Assembly: GCF_022227845.1 (NCBI RefSeq)
Contig: NZ_JAJNQN010000018.1
Coordinates: 1 to 64,000 of the forward strand
From: Ectothiorhodospira lacustris
GTDB taxonomy: Bacteria > Pseudomonadota > Gammaproteobacteria > Ectothiorhodospirales > Ectothiorhodospiraceae
Direction of reading: 5' to 3'
DNA: 64,000 bases
Position 1 is the stretch's first letter. Each line of letters opens with the position of its first letter. Positions 8,061 through 17,118 of the stretch are shown one piece after another. The translations under genes were made by a program, and so were the position numbers. The notes under the pieces were generated by a model, which made no database searches, had not been told where the DNA came from, and saw nothing but the letters and a program-made list of their open reading frames with translations.

Positions 8061-9221
8061 ATGGACAAGACGCGCTATCCCTGCTTTGACGTCAACGCCT
8101 GTCCGTCACCCGCCTTCGTGGTGGACGACGCCCTGCTGCGCAAGAACCTGGCCCTGCTCAAGCAGGTCCAGGCCGACAGCGGCTGTCGCATCCTGCTGGC
8201 CCTGAAGGGCTTTGCCATGTGGGACACCTTCCCCATGGTGCGGGAATACCTGGTAGGCACCACCGCCAGCGGTCAGGACGAGGCCCGCCTGGGGGCGGAG
8301 AAGTTCGGCGGGGAGGTGCACGTGTACTCCCCTGCCTTCACCGAGGAGGAGATGAAAGTGGTGGTGCAATATGCCGACCACATCAGCTTCAACTCCCCCG
8401 CCCAGTGGCAGCGTTTTCGCGAGCAGGTGGCCGGGGCCTCCCGGCACATCTCCTGCGGCATCCGGGTGAATCCGGAGTATTCCGAAGGCAAGGTGGCCCT
8501 GTATGACCCCTGCGCCCCCGGATCGCGCCTGGGGACCCGGGCGGTGGATCTGGCCGGCGTGGACCTGACGGGCCTGGAGGGCCTGCACTTCCACACCCTG
8601 TGCGAACAGAACAGCGATGCCCTGGAGCACACCCTGGAGGCCTTCGAGGCCCGGTTCGGGCAGTACATCCCGGGCCGGCAGTGGATCAACTTCGGCGGTG
8701 GACACCACATCACCCGGGACGACTATGACGTAGAGCGGCTGATCCGCCTGATCCGGGATTTCCGTGCCCGCCATCCGGGGGTGACGGTCTACCTGGAGCC
8801 GGGCGAAGCGATCGCCCTGCGCACCGGCTACCTGGTGTGCACGGTGCTGGACATCGTGCAGAACGGCGGTCCCATCGCCATCCTGGACACCTCCGCCACC
8901 GCCCATATGCCGGACGTGCTGGAGATGCCCTACCGGCCGGAGATCATCGATGCCGGAATGCCCGGGGAGAAGACCTTCACCTACCGCCTGGGCGGCTCCA
9001 CCTGTCTGGCCGGGGACATCATCGGGGAGTATTCCTTCGACCAGCCCCTGGAGATCGGACAGCGGCTGGTGTTCACCGACATGGCCCACTACACCATGGT
9101 CAAGACCACCACCTTCAACGGCATCCGCCTGCCGTCCATCTGCCGGGTGAACGAGGAAACTCGGGAAGTGAGGACGGTGAAGACCTTCGGTTACGAGGCA
9201 TACATGCAGCGTCTGAGCTGA
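8061..9221 (+). CDS. nspC: Carboxynorspermidine decarboxylase
   Basis: 386 residues, a fold-III (alanine-racemase-like) PLP decarboxylase. The PLP lysine is Lys49 in LLALKGFAMWD. Other active-site marks are GLHFH near 174-178, FGGGHH at 211-216, LEPGEA at 245-250, and GGSTCLAGD (Cys315, Asp319) from the partner subunit. It removes the carboxyl group left by the dehydrogenase encoded just upstream, giving norspermidine or spermidine. This is the S-adenosylmethionine-independent route, and neither speE nor speD is seen here. The operon ends at the strong terminator at 9240-9282. Confidence 0.93.
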   Translation: MDKTRYPCFDVNACPSPAFVVDDALLRKNLALLKQVQADSGCRILLALKGFAMWDTFPMVREYLVGTTASGQDEARLGAEKFGGEVHVYSPAFTEEEMKVVVQYADHISFNSPAQWQRFREQVAGASRHISCGIRVNPEYSEGKVALYDPCAPGSRLGTRAVDLAGVDLTGLEGLHFHTLCEQNSDALEHTLEAFEARFGQYIPGRQWINFGGGHHITRDDYDVERLIRLIRDFRARHPGVTVYLEPGEAIALRTGYLVCTVLDIVQNGGPIAILDTSATAHMPDVLEMPYRPEIIDAGMPGEKTFTYRLGGSTCLAGDIIGEYSFDQPLEIGQRLVFTDMAHYTMVKTTTFNGIRLPSICRVNEETREVRTVKTFGYEAYMQRLS

Positions 9222-9239
9222 CGGCCTCACCGAGCCACA

Positions 9240-9282
9240 GGGACGAAAAAAGGCGGGATAATATCCCGCCTTTTTTCGTCCC
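9240..9282. terminator. Bidirectional rho-independent terminator
   Basis: Arms 9240-9259 and 9263-9282 are perfect 20-nt complements, with an A6 run in the left arm, a T6 run in the right arm and another T6 at 9285-9290. It lies between the convergent nspC and bchH genes and can stop transcription from both sides. Confidence 0.93.
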
Positions 9283-9296
9283 GCTTTTTTAGTGCA

Positions 9297-12200
9297 TCAG
9301 GCGGCGGGCGGCTGCTCGTAGGTGCCTTCCAGGCGATCTTCCAGCTCTTCGCCGGCGCGACGCAGGGCCTCCAGGGTTTCCTCATCGGGCTGCCAGTAGT
9401 TGCGCTCCGAGGCCTCCAGCAGGCGGTTGGCCATCTTGGCCGAGGCGGTCGGGTTGAGCGAGGCCAGACGCTCACGCATCTCCGGATCCAGCATGAAGGT
9501 CTCGGACAGCTGCTGATAGACCCAGGGCTGCACCTGACCGGTGGTGGCGGACCAGCCCATGGTGTTGGTGATATGCACCTCGATCTGGCGCACCCCCTCG
9601 TAGCCATGCTTGAGGGCGCCTTCATACCATTTGGGGTTGAGCATCCGGGTACGGGTCTCCAGGGAAACCTGCTCCGACAGGGTGCGGACGGTCCCGTCAC
9701 CCCTGGTCTGATCACCGATGTATACCGGAGTATCCTGACCACCACGGGCCTGACGGACCGCCCGGCTGATGCCGCCCAGGGTATCGAAGTAGTTGTCCAC
9801 CGTAGTGATGCCCAGCTCCACCGAATCCAGATTCTGATAGGTGAGCTGCACGTCCGCCAGCATGCTCTTGAGCAGGGCGTCCTGCTTCACGGGACGCCCG
9901 GACAGGCCATAGGCAAAGCCCTTGCGCTGGGTGTAGGTATCGGCCAGTTCGTCCTCGTCGTTCCAGCGGCCGTTCTCCACCAGGTTGTTGACGTTGGAAC
10001 CATAGGCGCCGTCGGCATTGCCGTAGACCCGCAGGGCGGCCGTCTCCAGGTCGCAGCCATGCTCCTTCTGGTAGGCCAGGGCATGGGCACGGACGAAGTT
10101 CTGATCCAGCGGCTCATCGGCACTGGCGGCCAGGAAGGTGGCTTCGGCCAGCAGTTTGATCTGCAGCGGCAGCAGGTCACGGAAGATGCCCGACAGGGTG
10201 ATCACCACATCGACGCGGGGACGACCCAGCTCCTCCAGGGGAATCAGGCTGGCGCCGGCCAGACGGCCATAGTTGTCGAACCGGGGCTTGGCCCCCACCA
10301 AGGCCAGGGCCTGGCCGATCTGGCTGCCTTCGGTCTTGAGGTTGTCGCTGCCCCACAGGACCAGGGCGATGGACTCCGGCAGCGGGTTGCCGTCTTCCAC
10401 ATGACGGGCCAGCAGGCGTTCCGCCTGGCGGGCGCCGTCCTTGAGGGCATAGGCGCTGGGGATGCGGAAGGGGTCAAAGCCGTGCAGGTTGCGGCCCGTA
10501 GGCAGCACCTCGGGGGTGCGCATCACGTCACCGCCCGGGGCCGGACGCAGGTAGCGTCCATCCAGGGCCTTGAGGATGCCCTCCAACTCCGTTTCCCGAG
10601 ACAACAGATGATCCGCGTTGGCCAACTCCCGCAGGCGCTCCAGGGTCGTCTCATCCACCTGGGCACCGGTCTCCTTCACCGCCTTGTCGGCTGAACCGGT
10701 ACGGACCAGGGCCTCAATCAGGGCACGCTCCGGCCGACTCTCGTCGGTGGCCTCGGCCATGGAGAGGAGCATGTCCACCCGCTCTTCTTCCGACAGGGCC
10801 TGCCCTACCACGTGCAGACCATGGGGGATCAGGGTGTACTCCAGCTCCAGGATCTGTTCGTTGAGCTTGTGGATCTGCGCGTCCGCATCCCCGGCATCGG
10901 AGACATCCCACAGGGGCTCGGCCTTGCACAGTTCCAGTTCGGCGGCCTGGGACTGGACCAGGGCCGCCAATTCCTCCCGCTCATGGGCCTGATCCGGCTC
11001 CAGGCCGCGCCAGCGCTCCAGGGAACTCTTCAGGTCCAGCAAACCACGATACAGGCCTGCATGGGCCACCGGCGGGGTCAGGTAGCTGATCAGGGTGGCA
11101 CCGGCACGGCGCTTGGCGATGGCCCCTTCGGAAGGGTTGTTGGAGGCGTACAGATACAGGTTGGGCAGGTCGCCGATGAGGCGATCAGGCCAGCAGGTGC
11201 CGGACATGCCCACCTGCTTGCCGGGCATGAACTCCAGGGCGCCGTGGGTACCGAAATGCAGCACCGCATGGGCCTTGAAGTCCTCCCGCAGGTAGCGATA
11301 GAAGGCGGAGAAGGCGTGGGTGGGGGCAAAACCATGCTCGAACAGCAGGCGCATGGGGTCGCCCTCGTAACCGAAGGAGGGCTGCACCGCCACCAGCACG
11401 TTGCCGAACTGCCTGCCCTGAACCAGAATGGAGCTGCCGTTGCTGAGCAGCTTGCCCGGCGCGGCACCCCACTGGGATTCAATCTGCTGGAGCCAGCGTT
11501 CCCGGCGTACGTGTTCTTCGGCGGGAATCAGGGTATGGACATTGGCATCGGAGCCGTACTGCTCCCGGTTGCCGTTGATCACCGCCTCGCGCAGGGCATC
11601 GGTGCTTTCCGGCAGATCCACCTGGTACCCTTCCGCCTGCATGGCCTTGAGGGTGTTGTAGAGGGATTCAAACACCGCCAGGTAGGCGGCCGTGCCGGTG
11701 TTGCCCGCATTGGGCGGGAAGTTGAACAGGACGATGGCCACCTTGCGCTGAGCGCGCTCGGAGCGGCGCAGCGCCACCAGCTTGCGCACCCGGGCCACCA
11801 GCATGGCGGTACGCTCCTTGCAGGTGGACATGTCCTGGGGGTTCTCGATCTGGGTGAAAGTACAGGGGGTGTCGCAACCCTGACAGACCGCCCCCTCGCC
11901 GCCGGGGCGGCCACCATAGACCATGGGCACGGTACTGCCGTCCAGTTCGGGAATGGCCACCATGATGGTGCTCTCCACCGGCAGCAGACCCCGGTCGGAA
12001 TTGCCCCACTGGTCCAGGGTCTGGAATTCCACCGGATGGGCGGCCACATAGGGCACATCCAGCTTGGCCAGGATCTCCTCGGCGGCGCGGGCATCGTTGT
12101 AGGCGGGACCACCCACCAGGGAGAAGCCGGTCAGGGACACCACGGCATCCACCGTGGGACGGCCGTCCTTCATGAAGAACTTCTCGATGGCGGGACGGGA

Positions 12201-13085
12201 GTCCAGGCCGGAGGCAAAGGCCGGCACCACCTGCATGCCTTCCTCTTCCAGGCTGCGGATGACCGGGTCATAGTGGCCGGCGTTACCTGCCAGGACATAG
12301 GAACGCAGTACCAGCACCCCGACCCGGCCCTTGGCGTTCTTGTCGGACCAGCGGACCGGCAGATCCTGCAGACGGTCGGAGATGCGCGGCTTCATGTCCG
12401 GGTGATAGATACCCGTCTCGGGATATTCCAGCGGGAGGGAGGATGGTACCTTGCCCTTGAGAGCACGCCGGGGACCGGAGGCATAGCGATCAATGAGGAA
12501 GCGAATCATGTTGCTCATGTTCTCTTCCGAACCGCCCAGCCAGTACTGCAGGGTGAGGAAATAGGCGCGGACATCCTGAGCGGTGCCCGGAATGAAGCGC
12601 AGAAGCTGGGGAATGCGCCGCAGCATCTTCATCTGCTGGGCGCCGGCGGCACCGCCGGATTCCTTGTCCTTGCTGCCGCGCAGGCGCTTGAGCAGGGTCA
12701 TGGGGCCGCTGCTGGGCTTGGACATGTCGAAACTGCCCATGTGGGTCAGCTTGGTGACATCGGCGGCGGACATGGCACAGACCAGGGCATCGCAGTTATC
12801 GCGACGGGCTTCCAGAGCCGGTACGATGGGCTTGTACTGATCCTCCAGAAACAGCATGGTGGCGATGATGATGTCCGCCGTCTCGATATCCGCCCGGCAG
12901 GCATCCAGGGCCTCCTGATTACCCTGCCACTCGGACGCGGCGTGCAGGCTCAGCGTCAGGCCCGGCAGGTCTTTCTGAAGCTTGATCCGGGCCCGATCCG
13001 TGGCGCTGGCCAGATGGGTGTCCATGGTCACGATGACAACCCGGACGGGAGTATGATCAACTGTGGACTTGGGCTTTGTTGCCAT
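9297..13085 (-). CDS. bchH: Magnesium-protoporphyrin chelatase large subunit BchH
   Basis: 1262 residues, full length for BchH. It binds protoporphyrin IX and inserts Mg2+ together with BchI and BchD, the first committed step of bacteriochlorophyll synthesis. An N-terminal DUF3479 domain (about 15-170, VRVVIVTMDTHLA) precedes the CobN/Mg-chelatase region. The stretch MLRRIPQLLRFIPGTAQDVRAY is characteristic of BchH rather than CobN. The ORF could extend to 13142, but MATKPKS at 13085 starts just before the conserved strand. A sigma-70-like promoter and a TGT-N12-ACA box lie 70-115 bp upstream. No other photosynthesis gene is within the window, so this copy stands alone; it may be a second paralogue. 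Confidence 0.95.
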   Translation of the reverse strand: MATKPKSTVDHTPVRVVIVTMDTHLASATDRARIKLQKDLPGLTLSLHAASEWQGNQEALDACRADIETADIIIATMLFLEDQYKPIVPALEARRDNCDALVCAMSAADVTKLTHMGSFDMSKPSSGPMTLLKRLRGSKDKESGGAAGAQQMKMLRRIPQLLRFIPGTAQDVRAYFLTLQYWLGGSEENMSNMIRFLIDRYASGPRRALKGKVPSSLPLEYPETGIYHPDMKPRISDRLQDLPVRWSDKNAKGRVGVLVLRSYVLAGNAGHYDPVIRSLEEEGMQVVPAFASGLDSRPAIEKFFMKDGRPTVDAVVSLTGFSLVGGPAYNDARAAEEILAKLDVPYVAAHPVEFQTLDQWGNSDRGLLPVESTIMVAIPELDGSTVPMVYGGRPGGEGAVCQGCDTPCTFTQIENPQDMSTCKERTAMLVARVRKLVALRRSERAQRKVAIVLFNFPPNAGNTGTAAYLAVFESLYNTLKAMQAEGYQVDLPESTDALREAVINGNREQYGSDANVHTLIPAEEHVRRERWLQQIESQWGAAPGKLLSNGSSILVQGRQFGNVLVAVQPSFGYEGDPMRLLFEHGFAPTHAFSAFYRYLREDFKAHAVLHFGTHGALEFMPGKQVGMSGTCWPDRLIGDLPNLYLYASNNPSEGAIAKRRAGATLISYLTPPVAHAGLYRGLLDLKSSLERWRGLEPDQAHEREELAALVQSQAAELELCKAEPLWDVSDAGDADAQIHKLNEQILELEYTLIPHGLHVVGQALSEEERVDMLLSMAEATDESRPERALIEALVRTGSADKAVKETGAQVDETTLERLRELANADHLLSRETELEGILKALDGRYLRPAPGGDVMRTPEVLPTGRNLHGFDPFRIPSAYALKDGARQAERLLARHVEDGNPLPESIALVLWGSDNLKTEGSQIGQALALVGAKPRFDNYGRLAGASLIPLEELGRPRVDVVITLSGIFRDLLPLQIKLLAEATFLAASADEPLDQNFVRAHALAYQKEHGCDLETAALRVYGNADGAYGSNVNNLVENGRWNDEDELADTYTQRKGFAYGLSGRPVKQDALLKSMLADVQLTYQNLDSVELGITTVDNYFDTLGGISRAVRQARGGQDTPVYIGDQTRGDGTVRTLSEQVSLETRTRMLNPKWYEGALKHGYEGVRQIEVHITNTMGWSATTGQVQPWVYQQLSETFMLDPEMRERLASLNPTASAKMANRLLEASERNYWQPDEETLEALRRAGEELEDRLEGTYEQPPAA

Positions 13086-13157
13086 GATGCTCTTGGTGCC
13101 TGTTGATAAATTGGGCCGGGTGAGGCGATGGGGCGGATTCACCCTGGAATGCGTGTC

Positions 13158-13186
13158 AAATTAGATCGCCCTGCCCCGGGTGTCAA
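13158..13186 (-). promoter_or_regulatory. bchH promoter (sigma-70-like)
   Basis: On the minus strand TTGACA (13186-13181) and TAATTT (13163-13158) are separated by exactly 17 bp. The predicted start site is near 13151, about 65 nt before the bchH ATG. Confidence 0.65.
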
Positions 13187-13198
13187 CCAAGCTAGACA
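13181..13198. promoter_or_regulatory. PpsR/CrtJ-type operator TGTC-N10-GACA
   Basis: TGTCAACCAAGCTAGACA fits the TGT-N12-ACA palindrome bound by the photosynthesis repressor PpsR/CrtJ in purple bacteria. It overlaps the -35 box of the bchH promoter, a position suited to repression. One match in about 170 bp is expected by chance about 4% of the time. Confidence 0.5.
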
Positions 13199-13254
13199 AC
13201 AACCCGGGGTATAGTTGAGCTTTATCGTGTTGTCGGTTCAAGTGGAGACCTGTC

Positions 13255-13851
13255 TTGAAAGGAATTACCCGTACCTTCCTCACCGGCCTGGCGGCCATTC
13301 TGCCGTTGCTGGTCACCGTCGTGCTGCTGCTGTGGCTGAGCAACACCCTGGAAAACCTGCTGGGCGCGGTACTGCAGTGGGTCCTGCCCGATATGCTTTA
13401 CTTCCCGGGCCTGGGGCTTATCACCGGTATCGGCCTGATCTTCGCCCTGGGGCTGCTGATGCGGGCCTATATCGTGCAGGGGGTCTTCAGTTGGGTGGAA
13501 GGCTGGATGCAGCGCATCCCGGTGGTGAAGACCATTCACGGCACGGTGCGGGACGTGACCCGGCTGTTTTCCGGCGACATCCGGAATCGTTTTGGTGAAG
13601 CGGTACTGGTCACCCTGCCGGGAATGGACGGCAAACTGGTGGGATTCGTCACCCGGGAGGATTTCTCGGGACTGCCCGACAACCTGGGCGGCGAAGGCAT
13701 TATCGCCGTCTATCTGCCCATGAGCTACCAGATCGGCGGTTATACCCTGATGCTGCCGCGGAACCGGGTGGAGCCACTGAACCTGTCCCTGGAAGACGCC
13801 ATGCGCTATACCCTCACCGCCGGCGTATCCGCCCACCAGAACGACGACTGA
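13255..13851 (+). CDS. DUF502 family membrane protein
   Basis: 198 residues with two membrane segments (about 8-30 and 55-77), then a soluble region containing VKTIHGTVRDVTRLFSG and a GYTLMLPRNRVEPL tail typical of DUF502 proteins. Function is not established. Translation begins at TTG (MKGITRTF), with GGAG a few bases upstream; there is no ATG nearby that keeps the first helix. A -10-like TATAGT lies at 13210-13215. It diverges from bchH, sharing that 169-bp regulatory gap. Confidence 0.88.
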   Translation: MKGITRTFLTGLAAILPLLVTVVLLLWLSNTLENLLGAVLQWVLPDMLYFPGLGLITGIGLIFALGLLMRAYIVQGVFSWVEGWMQRIPVVKTIHGTVRDVTRLFSGDIRNRFGEAVLVTLPGMDGKLVGFVTREDFSGLPDNLGGEGIIAVYLPMSYQIGGYTLMLPRNRVEPLNLSLEDAMRYTLTAGVSAHQNDD

Positions 13852-13884
13852 TCCCGAGAGCCGGGCTTCCTGGAAGCAGGCCTC

Positions 13885-13963
13885 GTGGGAGCGGACCTGC
13901 CCGCGAACAGCGCCGCCCCCCCCTGCCATGCCCTGTCATTCGCCGGCAGGCCGGCTCCTACAC
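13885..13963. repeat. Inverted pair of REP-like sequences
   Basis: GTGGGAGCGGACCTGCCCGCGAA (13885-13907) and, inverted, the complement of ATTCGCCGGCAGGCCGGCTCCTACAC (13938-13963) resemble the extragenic palindromes of pseudomonads. They lie between the convergent DUF502 and sppA genes. A related single copy is at 56545. Confidence 0.65.
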
Positions 13964-13979
13964 ACTCCCAATGCCGGAG

Positions 13980-14951
13980 CTATCTCAAGGTGCCCTGGAA
14001 CCCCTCTTGGAACACCCTCAGGGCGGCCACCCCCAGGCCCTCGGTCAGACGGGTGAACAGGTCCTGACGCCGGGTGAAGTCCACGATCCGCTCTTCACCG
14101 ATCACCTCACGGGCGACATAACCGGCACTGCCCAGACCGTCGATCAGCCCCAGCTCCACACCCTCCTCCCCGGTCCAGATCAGACCGCTGAACAGACGGG
14201 GGTCATCCGCCAGGCGATCCCCTCGGCCGGTCTTCACGGCTTCCACAAACTGCGCATGGATGCGATCCAACATGGCCTGGACATGGACCTTCTCATCCGT
14301 CTGCACGGGCATGAAGGGATCCAGCAGGCCCTTGTTGCCACCCGCCGTCATGAGTCGACGCTCGATGCCGAGGCGATCGATGGCGTCTACGAAGCCGAAA
14401 CTGTCCATACGCACACCGATGGAACCGATGATGCTGGCCCTGTCGGCATAGATGCGATCGGCGGAAACGGCCACGTAGTAGCCACCGGAAGCCCCCACAT
14501 CGGAGATCACCGCATAGAGCGGGATATCAGGATGCTGCTCGCGCAGATGCCGGATGGCATCATTGATATAGCCCGCCTGCACGGGACTGCCGCCCGGGCT
14601 GTTGATGCGCAGGATGACCGCCACGGTATTGCGGTTCTCAAAGGCAGCCCGCAGGCCTCCCACCACCAGATCGGCACTGGCGGCGCCTCCTTCGGCGATG
14701 ATCCCCTGCACATCCACCACGGCGGTGTGCCGGGCCTTGCGATCCGCATCCCGTCCGGGCAGGGCATCCATGACCGCGAGCAGGATGAAGAAGAGATAGG
14801 CAAAGCCCAGCAGTTTAAAGAAGATGCTCCAGCGACGGGCAGCGCGACGCTCCTTGACGCCCGCCAGGGCAATCTCTCGCAGGGCCTCGCGCTCCCAGTG
14901 TTCCGGGGCGGGCCGGCGCTGATCGTCATCGGGATCAATTGAAGGGTTCAT
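13980..14951 (-). CDS. sppA: Signal peptide peptidase SppA, S49 family
   Basis: 323 residues with one N-terminal membrane anchor (about 41-60), so a short-form, single-domain SppA that degrades cleaved signal peptides in the membrane. Nucleophile Ser155 lies in VGASGGYY and the likely general base is Lys207 (GGNKGLL). Their 52-residue spacing equals that of B. subtilis SppA. INSPGGS at 116-122 forms the oxyanion strand. A GTG at 14975 could add eight residues; ATG 14951 with upstream AAGGA is preferred. The order rne-rluC-HAD-sppA is conserved in pseudomonads. Confidence 0.92.
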   Translation of the reverse strand: MNPSIDPDDDQRRPAPEHWEREALREIALAGVKERRAARRWSIFFKLLGFAYLFFILLAVMDALPGRDADRKARHTAVVDVQGIIAEGGAASADLVVGGLRAAFENRNTVAVILRINSPGGSPVQAGYINDAIRHLREQHPDIPLYAVISDVGASGGYYVAVSADRIYADRASIIGSIGVRMDSFGFVDAIDRLGIERRLMTAGGNKGLLDPFMPVQTDEKVHVQAMLDRIHAQFVEAVKTGRGDRLADDPRLFSGLIWTGEEGVELGLIDGLGSAGYVAREVIGEERIVDFTRRQDLFTRLTEGLGVAALRVFQEGFQGTLR

Positions 14952-15017
14952 CAGTCGGAGTGTCCTTGGTTGCACATGATGTTTTGGACAGCAGGCCCTG
15001 GGGATGTTCCGAGCAAG

Positions 15018-15704
15018 TCACCCCGATGAGGACCAGGCATGGCGCCGGCACCCCAGCCAGTCAGGCAGCTGCGCCACCCCATCCAGCAGGCCCTTGGGGG
15101 CATGGGGCTGCAACTCCCGGGCAGAGTGAACCCCGGAGGTCACACCCAGAGCGTCAGTACCGGCGTTGCGGGCCATCAGCAGATCATGGGTGCTGTCACC
15201 GATCATCAGTGTCTGTTCCGGCATGATGCCCAGCTCATCCATGATCGTCTGCAGCATCTGGGGATGAGGCTTGGACAGGGTTTCATCCGCGCAACGGGTC
15301 GTCAGAAAACGGGGGCCCAACCCCGTCTCATCCAGCACCCGATCCAGGCCTACCCGGGACTTGCCGGTGGCTACCGCGCACCAGTACCCCTGATCAAGCA
15401 GATCATCAAGCAACTCCGGCACCCCGGCAAACAGGGGCGCGGGGGTATCGTCGATGAACAGGAAACGCTCCCGGTAGGCTTGGGTAAAGGCCTGAAAGAG
15501 CGCTTCATCCGCGTCGGGATAGAGCTGCAGGATGGCCTCCCGCATGCCAAGACCGATCACGTCACGCAGACGCTGCGCCGGCAACGGCGTGGCGCCCAGG
15601 ACCTCAATGGTCGACTGCATGCAGGCCACGATGCGCGCCACCGAATCCATCAGGGTGCCATCCCAGTCGAAGACCAGTAATTGATAGGGATTTTCAGTTG
15701 TCAC
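15018..15704 (-). CDS. HAD-superfamily phosphatase, subfamily IA (phosphoglycolate-phosphatase-like)
   Basis: 228 residues. HAD motif I is FDWDGT (nucleophile Asp13, Asp15), motif II VATGKS (Thr113), motif III Lys145 in SKPHP, and motif IV IGDSTHD (Asp170, Asp174). The cap inserted after motif I is of the alpha-helical type. Substrate is unknown; orthologues sitting between rluC and sppA are usually annotated only as HAD hydrolases. It starts 12 bp after the rluC stop, so it is probably cotranscribed. Confidence 0.9.
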   Translation of the reverse strand: MTTENPYQLLVFDWDGTLMDSVARIVACMQSTIEVLGATPLPAQRLRDVIGLGMREAILQLYPDADEALFQAFTQAYRERFLFIDDTPAPLFAGVPELLDDLLDQGYWCAVATGKSRVGLDRVLDETGLGPRFLTTRCADETLSKPHPQMLQTIMDELGIMPEQTLMIGDSTHDLLMARNAGTDALGVTSGVHSARELQPHAPKGLLDGVAQLPDWLGCRRHAWSSSG

Positions 15705-15716
15705 GGGGGAAAGACC

Positions 15717-16685
15717 TCAATCCAGCGGGGTAAGCTGCGCCAGCACCTGACTCAATTCCGGTTCCAGCGGGGCTTCGATGGCATAGGTGCGGCCGCTGAC
15801 GGGCAGCGTGAAGTTCAGGGCGCGGGCATGCAGGAACTGGCGCCTGAGCCCCGACTTCTTCATCCGACGGTTGAACTCGAAATCACCATAGTGTCGATCC
15901 CCGGCCACCGGATGCCCCTCATGGGCCGCGTGCACACGGATCTGATGGGTTCGGCCCGTGCCGATACGGACATCCATCAGCGTGGCCTCCGTAAAACGTC
16001 GGCCGGGTATGAACAGGCTGTCCGCATCACGGCCATCTTCGTCATCCACCTGCACCAGTCGGATACCGCCACGGCGGACATTGCGGGCCAGACCGGCATT
16101 CACCCGACGCTCACCACCCGACCACTGCCCCGTCAACAGGGCCAGATAGGTCTTGTCGATCCCGCCGCTGCGCAAAAGTTCATGAAAGGCCAACAGGGCC
16201 GGGCGATTGCGGGCCAGTACCAGACAGCCACTGGTCTCTCGATCCAGACGATGGGCCAGTTCCAGAAAGGGTTCGCCCCGGCCCATCTTCCGCAGGGCCT
16301 CGATGACCCCTACGGCCACGCCGCTGCCGCCATGCACCGGCAAACCGGCCGGCTTGTTGATCACCAGCAGATCATCGTCTTCCAGCAGCACCGAGCGATC
16401 GAGCAGATCCGCCAGCCCCTGGGGTAACGGTCGGTCATCCTGTCGCGGCTCACTGCGGCTGACCGGAGGAATCCGCACCATATCCCCGGTCACGACCCGA
16501 TAATCGGGCTTGGCGCGTCCCTTGTTGACACGCACCTCGCCTTTGCGCAGCAGTCGGTAGACCCGGGTACGGGGCACACCCTTGAGGTGGCGCAGGAGGA
16601 AATTGTCCAGACGCTGCCCGGCATCGGACGCACTGACCTGGACGTGGACTACCGCCGAAGGGCTGGATTTGGGGGTTTCGGACAT
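15717..16685 (-). CDS. rluC: 23S rRNA pseudouridine synthase RluC
   Basis: 322 residues. An S4 RNA-binding domain (about 20-80, QRLDNFLLRHLKGVPRTRVYRLL) precedes a RluA-family catalytic domain with HRLDRETSG at 145-153, catalytic Asp148. By its rne-adjacent position it is RluC, which modifies U955/2504/2580 in E. coli 23S rRNA. The ORF extends 7 codons upstream to a GTG at 16706; ATG 16685 (MSETPKSS) is chosen on length. It diverges from rne. Confidence 0.92.
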   Translation of the reverse strand: MSETPKSSPSAVVHVQVSASDAGQRLDNFLLRHLKGVPRTRVYRLLRKGEVRVNKGRAKPDYRVVTGDMVRIPPVSRSEPRQDDRPLPQGLADLLDRSVLLEDDDLLVINKPAGLPVHGGSGVAVGVIEALRKMGRGEPFLELAHRLDRETSGCLVLARNRPALLAFHELLRSGGIDKTYLALLTGQWSGGERRVNAGLARNVRRGGIRLVQVDDEDGRDADSLFIPGRRFTEATLMDVRIGTGRTHQIRVHAAHEGHPVAGDRHYGDFEFNRRMKKSGLRRQFLHARALNFTLPVSGRTYAIEAPLEPELSQVLAQLTPLD

Positions 16686-16714
16686 CGCGAAATAATAACA
16701 GGTCACTCAAAGGT

Positions 16715-16743
16715 TTGATGGAATTTTGCCGGATTGCTATCAT
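16715..16743 (+). promoter_or_regulatory. Putative rne promoter with long leader
   Basis: TTGATG (16715-16720), a 17-bp spacer and TATCAT (16738-16743) form a good sigma-70 promoter. A start near 16750 would give rne a leader of about 370 nt. The E. coli rne leader is of similar size (361 nt) and mediates autoregulation. I see no other gene in the 433-bp gap 16686-17118. Confidence 0.5.
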
Positions 16744-17118
16744 GGCTCGTCGCGCTGGGTTGACTCGGCAGATATCGGAGCGGCCCCGCAGCCCCGCGGT
16801 CCCCGCGAATCCTCCCGAATCGCCCACCTCCCGCGACCGACAGAACACCAAACGGGGAATACCTGCCTGTATTGAGGGCATGTGTCGTTCCCCGTCATGG
16901 ATATGCACGCTCTAGAACAATAGATCCCTTGAGTATTCTGAGCGGTTTTTTGGACAACTTTGCCCCCACGCCCCTGTGCCTTGCACATGCGGGCGTTGTG
17001 CTCCCATGGCTGTTCGCATGCGCCCTGATGACCGGCGGCGTGCGCCTTCTCCATGCAGCACCGCCGACGCCGTGTGAACGCCGGGGCGTGGCCGGGCCCT
17101 GCACCCGAGATACACTTC

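Noticed and set aside
9297-13085. CobN (cobaltochelatase) instead of BchH
   Set aside because: Conserved BchH stretches (N-terminal DUF3479, RFIPGTAQDVRAYF) are present, and no cobalamin gene adjoins it.
10812-13106. A 764-codon open frame antisense to bchH
   Set aside because: Only an antisense shadow; BchH is conserved over its full length.
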